The notes beneath the pieces are model-generated. The model worked only from the letters and a program-made list of their open reading frames with translations, did not search any database and was not told where the DNA came from. 64,000 nucleotides of DNA, from contig WHUX01000114.1 in assembly GCA_015179025.1 (NCBI GenBank), positions 1 through 64,000 of the forward strand, in the 5' to 3' direction. Numbering within the stretch: the stretch's first letter is position 1; each line of letters begins with the position of its first letter. A program made the position numbers and the translations under genes. Positions 1-11,719 of the stretch are shown one piece after another. The DNA comes from Terfezia claveryi (Eukaryota; Ascomycota; Pezizomycetes; Pezizales; Pezizaceae).

Positions 1-299
1 TCCGGTTGTTTACTAACCAGCTTTCTCCCGGCTCTAATGGTATTAGGTGTGCAATTCCCTCGATTTTAGCTATTGGGACAACTACCCCGTCCAAGCAGAT
101 TGGCAACCCGATGCATACCATTCCCTCCGTAGCTCAAACTACTGCCCTCCTAAACATTGAAGCAAAGTTACATGTGCGAGATGATATACCATTCCCTGCT
201 TACTTGTGAGTTTAAAAAGCGCATTTAAACTTCCGGGTATTCGTCCATTCAATAAATTGGGCTGTCTCCCACTAGACGCAGGGTATCTTCTGACCAGAC
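1..299. other. Left edge, no gene recognised
   Basis: This stretch lies downstream (on the minus strand) of the broken Plavaka-type transposase and is probably the 3' part of that element. No long reading frame, RNA gene or terminal inverted repeat was recognised. The element end may lie outside the window. Confidence 0.4.
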
Positions 300-2913
300 T
301 CAATCATTTCTCTTTTGCCCTCGAAACTCCTTTTCCCCGGTACATCTTGCAACATGCATAAGAAAACCTGATCTGCTAAACTTTGGCACAGGAATTTGAA
401 GAGCACCATAAGCCTGGATATGCCCATCTAAAAGCCTAAGTACCTCGGAATCTGCAACCTTAAGTTCACGGGTTAAAAATACTCTCGTAGCTAATTTCAA
501 ATAGGACAAGCTAGGTGTATGTTCCAAGTCTTCGAGATTTGATACTCTTCCTAAATCAATTTGGCCTTGCAATTTCAGGTAAACACGGCCCTCCTGAGAG
601 CTTATTCCAACGTCCTTGGTCTGATCATTCAATTCCCTAATGCGGCTCCAAGCAGCAATTGTGAAATCTTTTATGGCAAATGTATGGTCTTTTATATAGG
701 TGGTGATAATTTGGGGTGTTGCGTCGACCTTATTACTCCGACGGTATGCATCCTTGAATCCCTTGTATATGGCTTCACTTATATCAGTCGAGTATTGACC
801 CAGAGCACCAAACTTTAGTATCTTTTCAGCATAATGGGAGATCAGATGAATCTTCAGGAAATTGTAATATGCTCTGTCTTTCAAAATCTCATCAACCAAC
901 TCCTTTCTTTCAAAAGTGTTTTCCTGATGGTGCTTAATCTTCTCCGATGCAGTGAGGTCTATAGTAACCAATACCTCCGTCTTCTCCCTTAGTAACTTCT
1001 TGTGTGCCTCGGCAGTGGCCTTCTTTACTCTTTTGCCTGCGCGAAAGCGTAAGAACACATCTTTGGTTTCGTGGAAGTCTCGCAAAAATTGTCGTAAATA
1101 TGAAATTGTCTCATCCGTATGGCTGGGATACTGAGTCATCAGATAGAAGTTAGTGAGGCTACAAACACAGAAAATTGCTTTGTTAAACTCTTGTAGTTGA
1201 CCTCCAGTTGGGCGTAGTTGGTTGGCATTCCGACACAAGGCAACAGTAAATGTACCAAGAATTACTCTAGCAAAGTTCCGCATTTCCTTTCCTGACCATT
1301 GCGAGATGACTCGGTATGCTTTCGAAGGAACAGAGAACCCTAAATAGGGTGGCAATCAATGCCACATGTAGTCAAATGCATTTATTCTCTCGTGATGCTC
1401 CAGAAAACCTTGAATCCACTCCATTAAATGTGCCAATACTCTAAGGAGGATATTATACAAGATATCCGCTCAAACTAGATCTGGTGGATTCAAATTAGGG
1501 ACTGACTACAAAGCGTTGTTAATGTTCTTGATGCCATATTTATTCAGACTGTAGTGTGGGATTTCTAGTAGGCAGTAGCATAATCTGTGTGAGAATGACA
1601 AGGAGAACCAGTCTCTGAATATTCACCCAGCTTCTCTACTGGAGTTATGCAAGTAGGACAGCGATTACTAGCAATACCATGGATTGTAGCATTTTCCATA
1701 TGGTCAGCGAGCCAACAAAACAGCTTAGGAAAGCATAGTCGAATATTCCCATCAGCATAAAACATTTTATATCCCTTCTGACATCTTGCATCGGATAAAG
1801 GCTGCAAGAGGTGTGTCAAAACCTCATGGATAGTTTGCAAAGCATGAATTTCCTGTGTTTCGACTGAATAGCCAGGTATTTTATTGACTCGTTTTGGTCC
1901 TATTGGTAAAAGTGCTATAGGTATCCAGGCATGCATAGTATGTATATTTCGTATAGAGCTTCGGATGTTTCCTATGCTCATATACACTGGCCACAATTTT
2001 TTATCCCCAGCAAAATTGGTGAGGTGAGTTTCATCTGATGCTAAAAGAATTGGAACCAGTGTTTCTCCATCGGGAAGTAATTTCTATTTATAAATTAGAT
2101 GAGAATCCGATGCCCTATGTCTAAACCACTCATCTGAGTTTCCTCCCACCATTTCACAGTATTGATCTCACTATATACTCGATTCCCTTGCTTATCATAT
2201 TCAGGGTGATGTCTCCATACCAAATCAGAGGCATAAGGCTTCTGACATAGAAGATACTCCACCGCCGAGATAATATTGTGATAATAGAACTGTACTCCCT
2301 GAAGCAAAGGATAGTTTACCATACCTGAACACCAGCGAGGTTCATTTGCTGTGGCATTTATGAGCTTATACATTATGTAGGTAGAATAAAATTGAACTTT
2401 ATGCGTTGGGTTCAGGCTTTTCAAAATGCCATCGTGGAAGAATTACTCAATCTTTCCCTTGAAAGTCTTTGCTGAATTAAAGAAGCATGCCAGTCGATAA
2501 TCAACTGAATCCCCGAAGGGAGCATATAAATTGAAATTGGGATCTTCTTCCGGAAAGGAATGTTTTCGTATAGCTATACTGGCATATGGATTGTAGATTG
2601 AAATGCCTGTATCGAGTTGTTGACCCTCATTATCGGATTCTGACTCACTAGAAAAGTCACGAGCTTCCTTATCTGATCCCTCACTAGCAAACTCAGTATC
2701 AGAAGAAAGGTAATTTGGAGATCAAATGGCCACTAGTACGTCCATGTCTAGATTTGAAGTTGCTGGGTTGGTGGAGTCTGATAACCACCGCTTTCTAGTT
2801 TTTGGTGCTTCCAGCTTTTCCCTCAGGTGAACTTTAGCTATGTGATTAGAATACTGCCCAGCAGAAGCGTAGAGTTTCGGACACCATTGGCATTGTGTTT
2901 TATGCCTGTTCAT
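300..2913 (-). pseudogene. Broken Plavaka-type DNA transposase
   Basis: A cut-and-paste DNA transposase relic, read on the minus strand from 2913. It opens with a C2H2-like finger (C-x2-C-x12-H-x4-H, about 2905-2840), then an acidic SDSE-type stretch, a segment around YAPFGDSVDYRLACFFNS, a central block with the landmarks LASDETHLTNFAG and LWPVYMSIGNI (about 2060-1960), a CPTC pair near 1650, and a C-terminal helical part containing ISQWSGKEMRNFARVILG (about 1300). These blocks in this order are typical of fungal Plavaka elements (family knowledge). The gene is dead: in-frame stops occur at 2724-2722 (TGA), 2445-2443 (TAA, where Gln is expected), 1472-1470 (TGA) and 1358-1356 (TGA), and there is a frame change near 2095-2075 that could be an unrecognised intron. 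The 351-codon piece at 1355-300 is the longest open remnant. Terminal inverted repeats were not found. Confidence 0.75.
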
Positions 2914-4191
2914 GTTGTTTCCGTACAGCAGAATGTTTGTTGTAGCAATACCTCACTGTCGATCCGACATGTTGTATAAGATGTATTAATGTAGTCGTTC
3001 AAGGAGGTAGTAAATAAGGAGCACTAAGCCTATATGAGCTCTAACCGGTGATGGGTGGATAAGTTCATACCATATTCTGCCTGGCTAGACTAATTCTGCC
3101 TTTGCTTTTGTTATGAGTTGTAAGACCTAGAAGTCGTTTATCAGCAAGTTTACAATTTTAGCCTCTGTGTCTCTGACCGGAGGCACCCCATGTCGAGAAA
3201 AAAATTACTGCATCCAGAAATTGTTGGCAGCGACCACAGTGATATAGAATCTAAAATGTCTAAGGAGAAATAATTTGCAGCGTTGGAAATCGATTTAGAG
3301 TATCCGAAATACTGTATTGTTATAACAAACGGAAAGACAGATTGTTAGTTGTAACAAAGGTAAACGGGTCGTAGGAATTCTCGAATGATTTGTCAAATCT
3401 TCTGTATAAATCCAAGTAAATACTATTATCCAATTATACAGGCAAACCATAAATACCTCTATCTTTCTACAATTCTGACTTCATAATAGCCAACTAGCTT
3501 TACTTACTTCCCCAACTCAGACAACCTCCTGATCATAACTCAAAGTGCACTGCTAAATAGTATTAGTAGATCTAGTCTCGATCCAGTATATCTATTCATA
3601 TAAAGTTAGAACAACTTAACTATATCAAGTAACTCCATTACCTAACACACTGATATAGACCTTTTGGGATGATATCGACAGAATCTGCTGGTAGAGCTAA
3701 TGCTCATTTGGACCATGGTGAGAGCGATCCCTAACCACAGGCATATACCAGTAAGCAATCATATCGAAATACCTTTAGAGAGTGCTTAAGACATATTGTG
3801 TCTAAAACCGCTCTCAGAATGTCCACTAGGGTACTTATTGGGAATCAGGAGGACAGGTAGCTGATACACATACTTAGGTATCACAAAGAGACATGAAAGT
3901 GTTGAAAGCTGAAAGTTGCCGCTTGCAAAACAAATTGAAAGGCAACAAGACATCTTGGAGAAGATGCAAAGGACAAGAGCTAGAGCAACAGCTATAATTA
4001 TGATGGATCAGAGTTTAGGTGCAGAATTGCATGATGCACACACAAGGATGGCCAGGGCAAGATGGCTCGTGTCGGAGAAATAAGGGCAAGTTGTGGTTAT
4101 ACAGAAGGTCTGAGCTAATACAAGTTTTCTTTAGTTAGTTGAATTTTTAGGATAGAGCTGGGAATAAAAGCAAGGAGAAGCCTCACGTTGG
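2914..4191. other. Gene-poor AT-rich spacer with one short helical coding remnant
   Basis: No gene was recognised. On the plus strand 3913-4083 is open for 56 codons ending in TAA, with a strongly helical, charged composition (for example LAKQIERQQDILEKMQR). It is preceded in frame by a TGA at 3910-3912, so it may be the tail of a broken gene. The rest shows no repeats or RNA signatures that I could identify. Confidence 0.35.
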
Positions 4192-5671
4192 ATGGGATCC
4201 CTCACAACCTTTTATTATTTTCTAATGACACACAAGTCCTCCAACCATCCAATGCAACAGGCAGACACGAGAGGTCGGAAACGTGCTGCTTCCCAAGCTA
4301 TAGCACTACCTGTGACTACAAAACAGTCAGTTCCAGCATCGGTGCAATTAAGGAATGAAATTAGCTTCAATGATAGGATTGATAATTTTGATAAGGAGGT
4401 ATATAGCATTAAAATTTTGTGCAAGCATGTGCCAACTGACTAATATGGAACATAGAGCGACAAGAGTAGTAGCGAATCTGACGAAGAAAACGAAACCAGC
4501 ATACCGACTAGTGTTTTGGCACCGGGTATAGGCAAAAAGACCAGGTCATTTGCCGGTATTCCAGGTATATATCAAGGAATAACGAATACTGCACGGAAGA
4601 TCGTTGAACACTACACACTATACAAGAAGCCTCTGTTAACACTAGGGGAGATCCTATTGTTGATATAGAATGCATGGGCACGAGCACAAACTGAATGTCG
4701 ATATTTGGAGAGGGTGTTGGCAGTTGATATCTATGTATGTAAGCAGCTTCCGTATAAACGCATCGGATTACTAATATGGTGTAGCTCAAAAGTATACATA
4801 TAAGGACTAGAGCTCATCTAGTAGCCAAATGTCATTCCCACATTACGAAGATCTATGGTATTAACTACTTATCAAAGGATGCCATGAAGGAGAAGGTTGA
4901 ATATTTACTGGACGGGGATTGATTTATTTGCAGGCGGGCAAAACGGGAGGTAAGTATATCCTCACAGCCAGCAATCTGACGTTAAGGAGATATTATAGTT
5001 GCATTAGGGGCGATTTCAAGCCGAGGAAATTGTAGCTATTATATATCAGAAATATTTCGAAGGTAGGAAGAGAAAGGGTAATCGGGAGCCCGATTTTTTA
5101 GAAAAAATCAATGGTGTCTTCATTTGCTTGGTTGCTACAGCAATAAGGCATTGCTTAAAAGCTTAGAGGACTGGCGAATGTGCAGACAGTGTGCAAGAGT
5201 TCAAGTACGAAACTGCCTGGTGTAAGTTAGCATGCCAAAAGACCTATATTGTCGGGAAAAAGCTAATGTTAGTAGTAACGTATGAAAAGATATCGAAGAC
5301 ATGGGCGAGTCATGGACCACGGGTGCAGGAACTGATTGTGAGCAACATCAAAGCAGATCTCTCATATCAGATTGCGGCCTATATGAAGATTGTTGAGATT
5401 GAGCCGACAGATACCCCACAATCCGAAGATTAAGGAAGATATGAGGCAGAACTAGAAGAGGAGCTACACCACTCGTATGATAGGTTGAATGTGCCAGAGA
5501 GTAAGTGACGGCGTCAGAAAAGGCCAGTTGTGAGATTCATCGGTTGAGTTGGTAGAACCTTTGCAGCCAGATCTTGATGATATATATGTGGATCCTGATC
5601 GGACTACTGATGAGGACAGTGATGAAGAGGGTGGTGATAATGAGGATGAAGCGGATATTGAAGAGGACTAA
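4192..5671 (+). pseudogene. Broken gene of unrecognised family with acidic tail
   Basis: Several plus-strand pieces look like one decayed gene. A basic start region lies at 4192-4443. A middle part around 4860-5170 reads in shifting frames. A better block, continuing into the open frame 5191-5433, contains LVATAIRHCLKA, then a TAG, then RTGE; Trp is expected at that TAG, so TGG-to-TAG is likely. The last part (about 5576-5671) codes an Asp/Glu-rich tail and ends in TAA. The block loosely resembles a helical domain of unknown function common in fungal genomes (DUF6532-like), but I cannot confirm that. At least two frame changes separate the pieces; some may be introns. Confidence 0.3.
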
Positions 5672-6433
5672 GCGGGTAGGAATGCAGGCTGGTTTCAATT
5701 TTGTTGTCTGGTAAGCAGTGAGAGGGTCATGTATTTAGATCATCTCGTTCTTTGTGCCGGTTATCCTGTTTTTTGTGTGGTTTTTCGTATATTTGGTTCT
5801 TTGCTGGAGCAATATGCATTATCGGTTTTCATATTTTCATGATCATGTAAGGGTGTCGGGTATATATATTAAGTTGGATGGACTGAGTCGGATTTCTGAA
5901 TTTTGTAAGGTGATCTCATTACTGTATGCGATTTTATGGAGGGTAAGATATGGAGGGTTTATAAGATAGCAAGGAATTGGGGGTAAACAATAGAAACCAG
6001 TTCGTGAAATAAGATAGTAAAAGGTTGCACATTGAAAGGGTGATGTGATGTGACAATGATACAAAACCCATAATATACAAGACGTGTGATGACCATCACT
6101 GGATGTAGAGAAGCAGTTAGGAATATGTATGCATTATGAAAGAGGTGATGAAGTTGAGTGAGTAGAAGAATGTAAACATAATAATAAAGATTTAGAAACA
6201 CAGGGCAATATAACGCAATATTAGCAAAGGGGGAAAATGAGAGGGGGTGGAGGCAGAGACAGTAGAGAAGAAAGGATGAAGCAGACGGAGATCGTTGGGT
6301 AAGAGAGTAGGAGAAGTTAAGTAAAGTGAGAGTATGGTAGATATATGGAAGAGAATGAAAGGGAATAAAGAGATGGAGTGATATAGAAAGGACGGGAGGG
6401 AAGAGAAAAAAATTGAAGAGGCAGAATCAGTAC

Positions 6434-6539
6434 GAGGAAATGTGCAGGGGACATGTGGAAAGGGATGGCGACCATACAGCGTTGGGGAGGAAATGTGCAG
6501 GGGACATGTGGAAAGGGATGGCGACCATACAGCGTTGGG
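6434..6539. repeat. 53-bp perfect tandem duplication
   Basis: The unit starting GAGGAAATGTGCAGGGGACA at 6434 recurs at 6487 with no difference over 53 bases, giving two head-to-tail copies. A perfect match suggests a recent local duplication. No coding role is seen. Confidence 0.9.
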
Positions 6540-7099
6540 GAAGGTTCGGCAGTTGAAAAGAGTCAAGAAGCAGGAAATGAAATCATTTCCATCAGGATGG
6601 AGCGAGTAGTAATAGTTGGCTTCAGAATCTCGAGTTTTGTAATAAAGCTTCAGGTGCTTCCAAAGCACCTGACGCAAATTTTTTTTTTGCTGATGAAGGA
6701 TATAGACGATTAGGATGCTAAAGAATTAGCAGATATGGTATGAGAGCTAGAAATTACCAAATTCTCCAATGTAAGTACTTATGTATATCAATTCCAAATA
6801 TCAACCTATGCATATATTATTTATACTAATGTAAATATAGATGGTAAATTGAGGTTCTGGCACTAGATAAGTTTTTTTATTCTTGATATTCCTGCTCAAG
6901 GGCGTTATATAGTAGAGGAGGGGGTATTTTTTTAATTTTGGGGGTAGATTAGTAGATATCATGATTTTATCTAAGTTATTTCCTTAGCTATTATACACAT
7001 ATTGTAGAGTATATTCGATAATACTAGAAACCAATTTAACTGGTATATAGAGGTAGTCTACTAAATGTACCACTCCGAAATGTTCAGGTTAAATAGTAG

Positions 7100-7310
7100 G
7101 TTAGACGGTGGAATAAATGCTGGGCACTTGGTTAGGCCCTAGTTTGGAAATTGGGTTAGATAGGAGAGCTACTGGATTAGACACTGGGTTGGACACTAGG
7201 TTGGAATACTGGTATGGATACTGTGTAAGCTAAAATAGCTAGGTTGCATTCTGGGTTGGATATTAGGCTAGAGTAGCTAAATTGGATGCTAAGTTGGGCT
7301 CTAGGTTGAT
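7100..7310. repeat. Degenerate TTGGA/CTGGGTT minisatellite
   Basis: Short related words such as ACTGGGTTGGACACTAGG and TTGGATATTAGG recur irregularly about every 12-25 bases. The unit is too degenerate to define a consensus. It looks like an old minisatellite with no coding function. Confidence 0.5.
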
Positions 7311-8044
7311 TATGAGCATATGGTTACTGCAAGGGGTTACAATGCCTGAGAAGAGGCCAGTATATCCCATGAATGAAGCAACCTTTGAAGCCTAAAATGG
7401 GGGGGTATAGAAGCTTTTTAAGCTATTGGGGACCTCTGCGTAGGTGCTAAGGATGCTCTAGAGTGCCTTAATAAAAGTGATTGAAGGGTGGGGGTTGAGG
7501 GTAAAGTAAACAAGGCGAATCTCATAGATCAATGGAAGCACTCGGAATTGTATATTTTATGTAGATTAGTGCTCCTAATTGAGACTCTCCCATTTTACCA
7601 TTTCGAAGCCTCCTCCTTCACTACTAACTTAATATAGATATCAATAGTAGGTAAACGCCTTCTAGTGATTATAAGCTCAATTGCCTGATATTTGGCCTGT
7701 AGTGGCCGGTAGAGAGTTGGGGGAGGTCATCGGGGGGATGCTGTACTGGAAGGGTGGGTATTGGGTATTGAGTTGACTTTGGCCGGATGTGAGGGTAACT
7801 ATGTTGTAGAGCGTAGGTGTTTCTATAGATCTCAATTTAGCCGGAATAGCCTCTACTACTATGCTCTCAAGATATCACGAGATGTCGCTCGAGGAGGTGA
7901 AAACAGGGATGTTTTGCAGGGGTGCATCCTACCGTGCACGTGCATCCTTAGGTAGCCAATGGTAGCCTACGTTCGGCTGGCCCCCAGGTTTTTACGAGCG
8001 CAACGTCTCGTACATAGGTACGTGCATGAAACTATCAACGAAGG

Positions 8045-8184
8045 TCTGTGCTGGTTGTTTAACCCCACTTTTACTTGTGTGTCGTCGTATCCAGTTCTAC
8101 TCCGCATCTACCAGTACACATAATCTCAGCACCAATCTATCATTGACAGAATTGCAGCAATACACCTAGAAGAGAATACCGAAC
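8045..8184 (+). promoter_or_regulatory. Conserved leader upstream of NLR-1
   Basis: About 140 bases from CTGTGCTGG to the ATG are conserved before all four NLR genes. Landmarks are TTTAACCCCACTTTTACTTG, GTGTCGTCGTATCCA, CTCCGCATCTAC and GAGAATACCGAACATGGG around the start. It probably contains the core promoter and 5' UTR. No clear TATA box is seen. Confidence 0.6.
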
Positions 8185-9337
8185 ATGGGTGGCGGAAAGA
8201 AGAAAGATTCCCGTCCGAAGCCCGCTCCTGACCCGCCCACTTCGCTTCTCGATCGTCTTGGGGACACGATTAGAGGGAGATTCGGTAGAAAGCGCGGAAG
8301 CAATACCCCAGATCAGCTAGTTGTAACCCCTTCCTCTCAATCGCTCGCAGTCCCAGGAAGCGTACCTGCGCGACCTCACAGTTCGTATTCAGGTTCCTCC
8401 GCCCTACAAGCGCATAACCCTATGGTGCCCTTTGGCGGCCATGGTTTGCCTGCCTCCTCCATGTCCGGCGGCGCACCATTCGTTCCAACATTGAATTCCC
8501 CATCCCTTAACTATGGAGTAGTGCGTCGCAACAGTACCCCGGGTCAGCCGCTCGCCATCCGCAGTTCGTATTCAGATTCCTCCGCCCTGCAAACCCAGAG
8601 ACTATTATCTCAGTACCTATCACTGCCAACTGACCCTGCCTCTGGCGCACAGGGATCATCCACCATATCTGTCAGCGCACCCATCGTTCAAATATCGCAT
8701 TCACAGTCCAAATCCATAGCAAGCGAAAATCCTGTACCTTCTTCAACCTATGGGTCCAATATTCCAACCTCCAGCTGTCAAGCACAGGCCTCGGCTGCAA
8801 TTGTTGTGCCAGCAGTACCGCCTCAAACGAAGTCAGCATCTCAGGTTTGGGCTAAGACGTTGGAACTTGCTGAGAAGAAACTCAACGATAACAACCTCCC
8901 ACCACTCAATCCCACGAACCTCACCTCACAATCGGCAGAGGAAAATATTGAGGCTGTTATCAAAGCGCTGAATACTGTACAGAAAGATGATAAGAAAAAA
9001 AGGTGGAGCTATACCTGGCGTGGGAAGAAAGTTATAGTTGTGGAGCGTTTGGGGAAACTCTTGAAAAACGTGGAGAAATACTCAAAGGTTGTGGATATTG
9101 CAATTCAGGCTAATCCGCAAGTGAGTGCCTTAGTTTGGGCGGGTGTTTGGGGTATCATGCGGGTTCGTATTGACGCAGTCTCCCTGAGACTCACTGGAAC
9201 TAAGCTGATTCACTGAATAGGTCGCACTGAATCATGTAGAAGTAATTGAAGGTTTTGAGGTAGCAATAGCGGCGCTTCTGGAAAAGATATCTATATGCGA
9301 GTTTTATGCTGGGATATACGTTGGGGCTCCATTGACT

Positions 9338-9382
9338 TCAGGGTCAGCAGCATCAGGGTCAGCAGCATCAGGGTCAGCAGCG
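9338..9382 (+). repeat. 15-bp coding repeat, three copies, in NLR-1 exon 2
   Basis: TCAGGGTCAGCAGCA occurs three times in a row (9338, 9353, 9368), coding repeated Ser-Gly-Ala residues. The three paralogues have a single copy, so exon 2 here is 265 nt instead of 235. It keeps the reading frame. Confidence 0.9.
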
Positions 9383-9931
9383 AATAGCTTACGGCGTCAG
9401 CTTATGCTAGAATCTGCCTTACCAGAACTCTATGCTGCTGTTATTGTGTTTGCAATCAAGGCTCATGCTTATTTTGAAGCTAGAGGTATGTGTGCCGTAT
9501 GTGAAGTACATGTATATAAGATACCATTATATTATGCTAAACTTAGATCAGGGCTCAAAAAAGTTACAAACACATTGACGTCATTTGAAATTGAATTTCA
9601 GCCTTTCATTGAAGACATCAATGCAAAAGAGAGGGTCATTCGGGAATATGCAGATGCTGCTACCATGGAAAAGATAAGGGGTATGGTCCTACAAACACTG
9701 TTGGATACGTGTGTAATTGGGAAAAGTCTAATGCGAGAATACAGACATTGAAGGTGTCCTTCAGGATATTACGTCAGAACTGACCAAGTTGAATGGTTTG
9801 TGGTTACTTTCATTATGCGGTTTTTTACCTGGCTCAAAACGCCCCAGGCGCACCTAGTTTTTAAGCGTCCTAGATGTTTTCTAAAAGGAACTATATGCGA
9901 CTAAGGAATGCTGATGAGACTGGATGAACAG

Positions 9932-9994
9932 ACATATCAACTACAGCTACTCACAATCTCAAAGTGACGGAAGAAATTCGTAATAATACCCAGG
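9932..9994 (+). other. Single 63-nt mini-exon of NLR-1
   Basis: A phase-1/phase-1 exon of exactly 63 nt, bounded by GATGAACAG and GGTACC. With the split codon it codes 21 residues centred on LKVTEEIRNNTQ. Homologous exons occur in the other three NLR genes, in one to three copies. Transcripts were not available, so the boundaries rest on alignment and splice consensus. Confidence 0.75.
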
Positions 9995-11719
9995 GTACCT
10001 TTAAAATCTCTCGTACCTATATAGGGTTAAGCTGACTTCTCCAGATAATAGGATACTCAAACTATTGACAATGTTGACTCCATTGGAGCCACTCAAGAGA
10101 CACCAGGATGTGAAGACATCTCGTACCAAAAACGCTGCTGCGTGGCTCCTGGGTCTTGAATCTTTCTGCAAATGGCGAGATAGCAACATTACAGAAGAGG
10201 GTAGTCATGTCTTTTGCTGTTATGGGATACCCGGTGCAGGAAAAACTGTAATTAGGTATTGCGTCAAATCTACAATTCCATCTACTATCGAGGGTGTAGC
10301 TAGTAACTAATTAAATTTTATTCAAAACTCATATAGCTCTGTTGTTATTGATGATCTTTACTATCAATTTCATAAAGTTGATCCTAACATAGGGATTGCT
10401 TGTTTGTATGGCGACTATAAGGATCAAAAAAACCAAACCCTGGACCATATTCTTGGTTGCTTTCTACGTCAATTTCTAACTACTGCACGAAAACCTATAC
10501 CAGATGGAGTGATTGAGAGGCTTAATGACATCCAGCACCGGGGCGGGAAAGCCGGGGTGGGAGATATTTTAGCTCTACTTAATATATGGTTACCACAACT
10601 CAAGCGTGCATTTATCTGTATAGATGCCGTAGATGAGCTCGAATCAAAGGTTCAGAGGCAGCTTCTTGATATACTTAAAGAGTTGGGCATTAACAATATT
10701 CGCCTATTCCTTACGGGACGAAGTCATATTGAAAATGAAGTTCAGAAGCGCCTTCGAGTGGTACAGCAGTATAAAATCGTCATTAGCGCCAGTCGGCAGG
10801 ACCTCCAGGACTTCTTAGAGCAACAAATTGAGGACGATCTGAATCCAGATGCAATGGACATTGTAGATACAATTATTAAGAAGTCTCAGGGAATGTACGC
10901 TATTTGTGCAAAATGCATCAGCTATGTTGGCTAAAGTCCATATACTGATTTATCTTTTCCAGGTTTCTTCTTCCCGCCTTGCACATCAAAATGGTCTTAG
11001 GGATGACTACAAAGTTTAAACGACGGAAAGCACTGGAAACACTGCCAACTGATCTTTATGATTCATTTAAGGGTGTTATTACCAGAATCCGGGAATGCCT
11101 CAGCAGGAGCCAAGCTGAGTTGGGTATGCGAGTACTCATGTGGCTTCATTTCGCCTACCGACCACTAATGCTTGCGGAACTCCAACATGCGCTTGCTGTG
11201 GAGAAGGGCGATACAGATTTCAATGCGGAAAATATTCCTCCACTGAAAGCCCTACTAGACTGCTGTCTTGGGTTAGTTATTGTGGATGAAGAGACATCTA
11301 CGGTACGCTTTGTGCACTATACACTTGAAGAGTACTTCCGCAAATATGCCGGGGCAGAATTCCCAGATGGGTACAGTTCTATTGCCGAAAGTTGTTTGAC
11401 TTACATTAACTTTGCGGATCTGAGACAGCATTGTACGGATATTGATAGTCTGAAAGCAAGACTGAATGAATATACATTCTTAGGGTATGCATCCCGTTAT
11501 TGGGGGACCTATTACAAGCATCAATGCAATGATGGCCTGACGAAACTCGCAAATATGACACTGAACCATGAGAGCAACCGCCCACCCTGTTCTATACAAG
11601 CCTTGTATAGATAGGAAGCCTAGATACAGGTTTACGCAGAGATTTTCAGGGCCCCATGTAGCAGCATACTTTGGATTGACTGAAAATATAGCGTATCTCT
11701 GTAAAATGGGGTGGAATGT

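Larger units (their letters stand above)
5672..8044. other. Gene-free spacer with simple-sequence and tandem repeats
   Basis: No credible gene. The minus strand at 6192-6677 is open only because the plus strand is purine-rich. The region holds a 53-bp tandem duplication and a degenerate minisatellite (listed separately), AT-rich runs near 6750-7050, and, from about 7960, sequence leading into the NLR-1 promoter. Confidence 0.5.

Noticed and set aside
6..209. 67-codon plus-strand frame at the left edge
   Set aside because: No family resemblance; lies in the probable tail of a decayed transposon.
6192..6677. 161-codon minus-strand frame rich in Pro, Ser and Phe
   Set aside because: Produced by purine-rich, partly duplicated DNA; no domain or start context.
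9705..9751. Reading NLR-1 exon 3 straight to the stop at about 9751 (CVIGKSLMREYRH)
   Set aside because: All four copies have a GTATGG...CTAATG...TACAG intron (9681-9744 here) that restores the frame into the next exon.
9796..10044. Treating 9796-10044 of NLR-1 as one long intron
   Set aside because: Comparison with NLR-2, -3 and -4 shows a conserved, phase-consistent 63-nt exon inside it (9932-9994).
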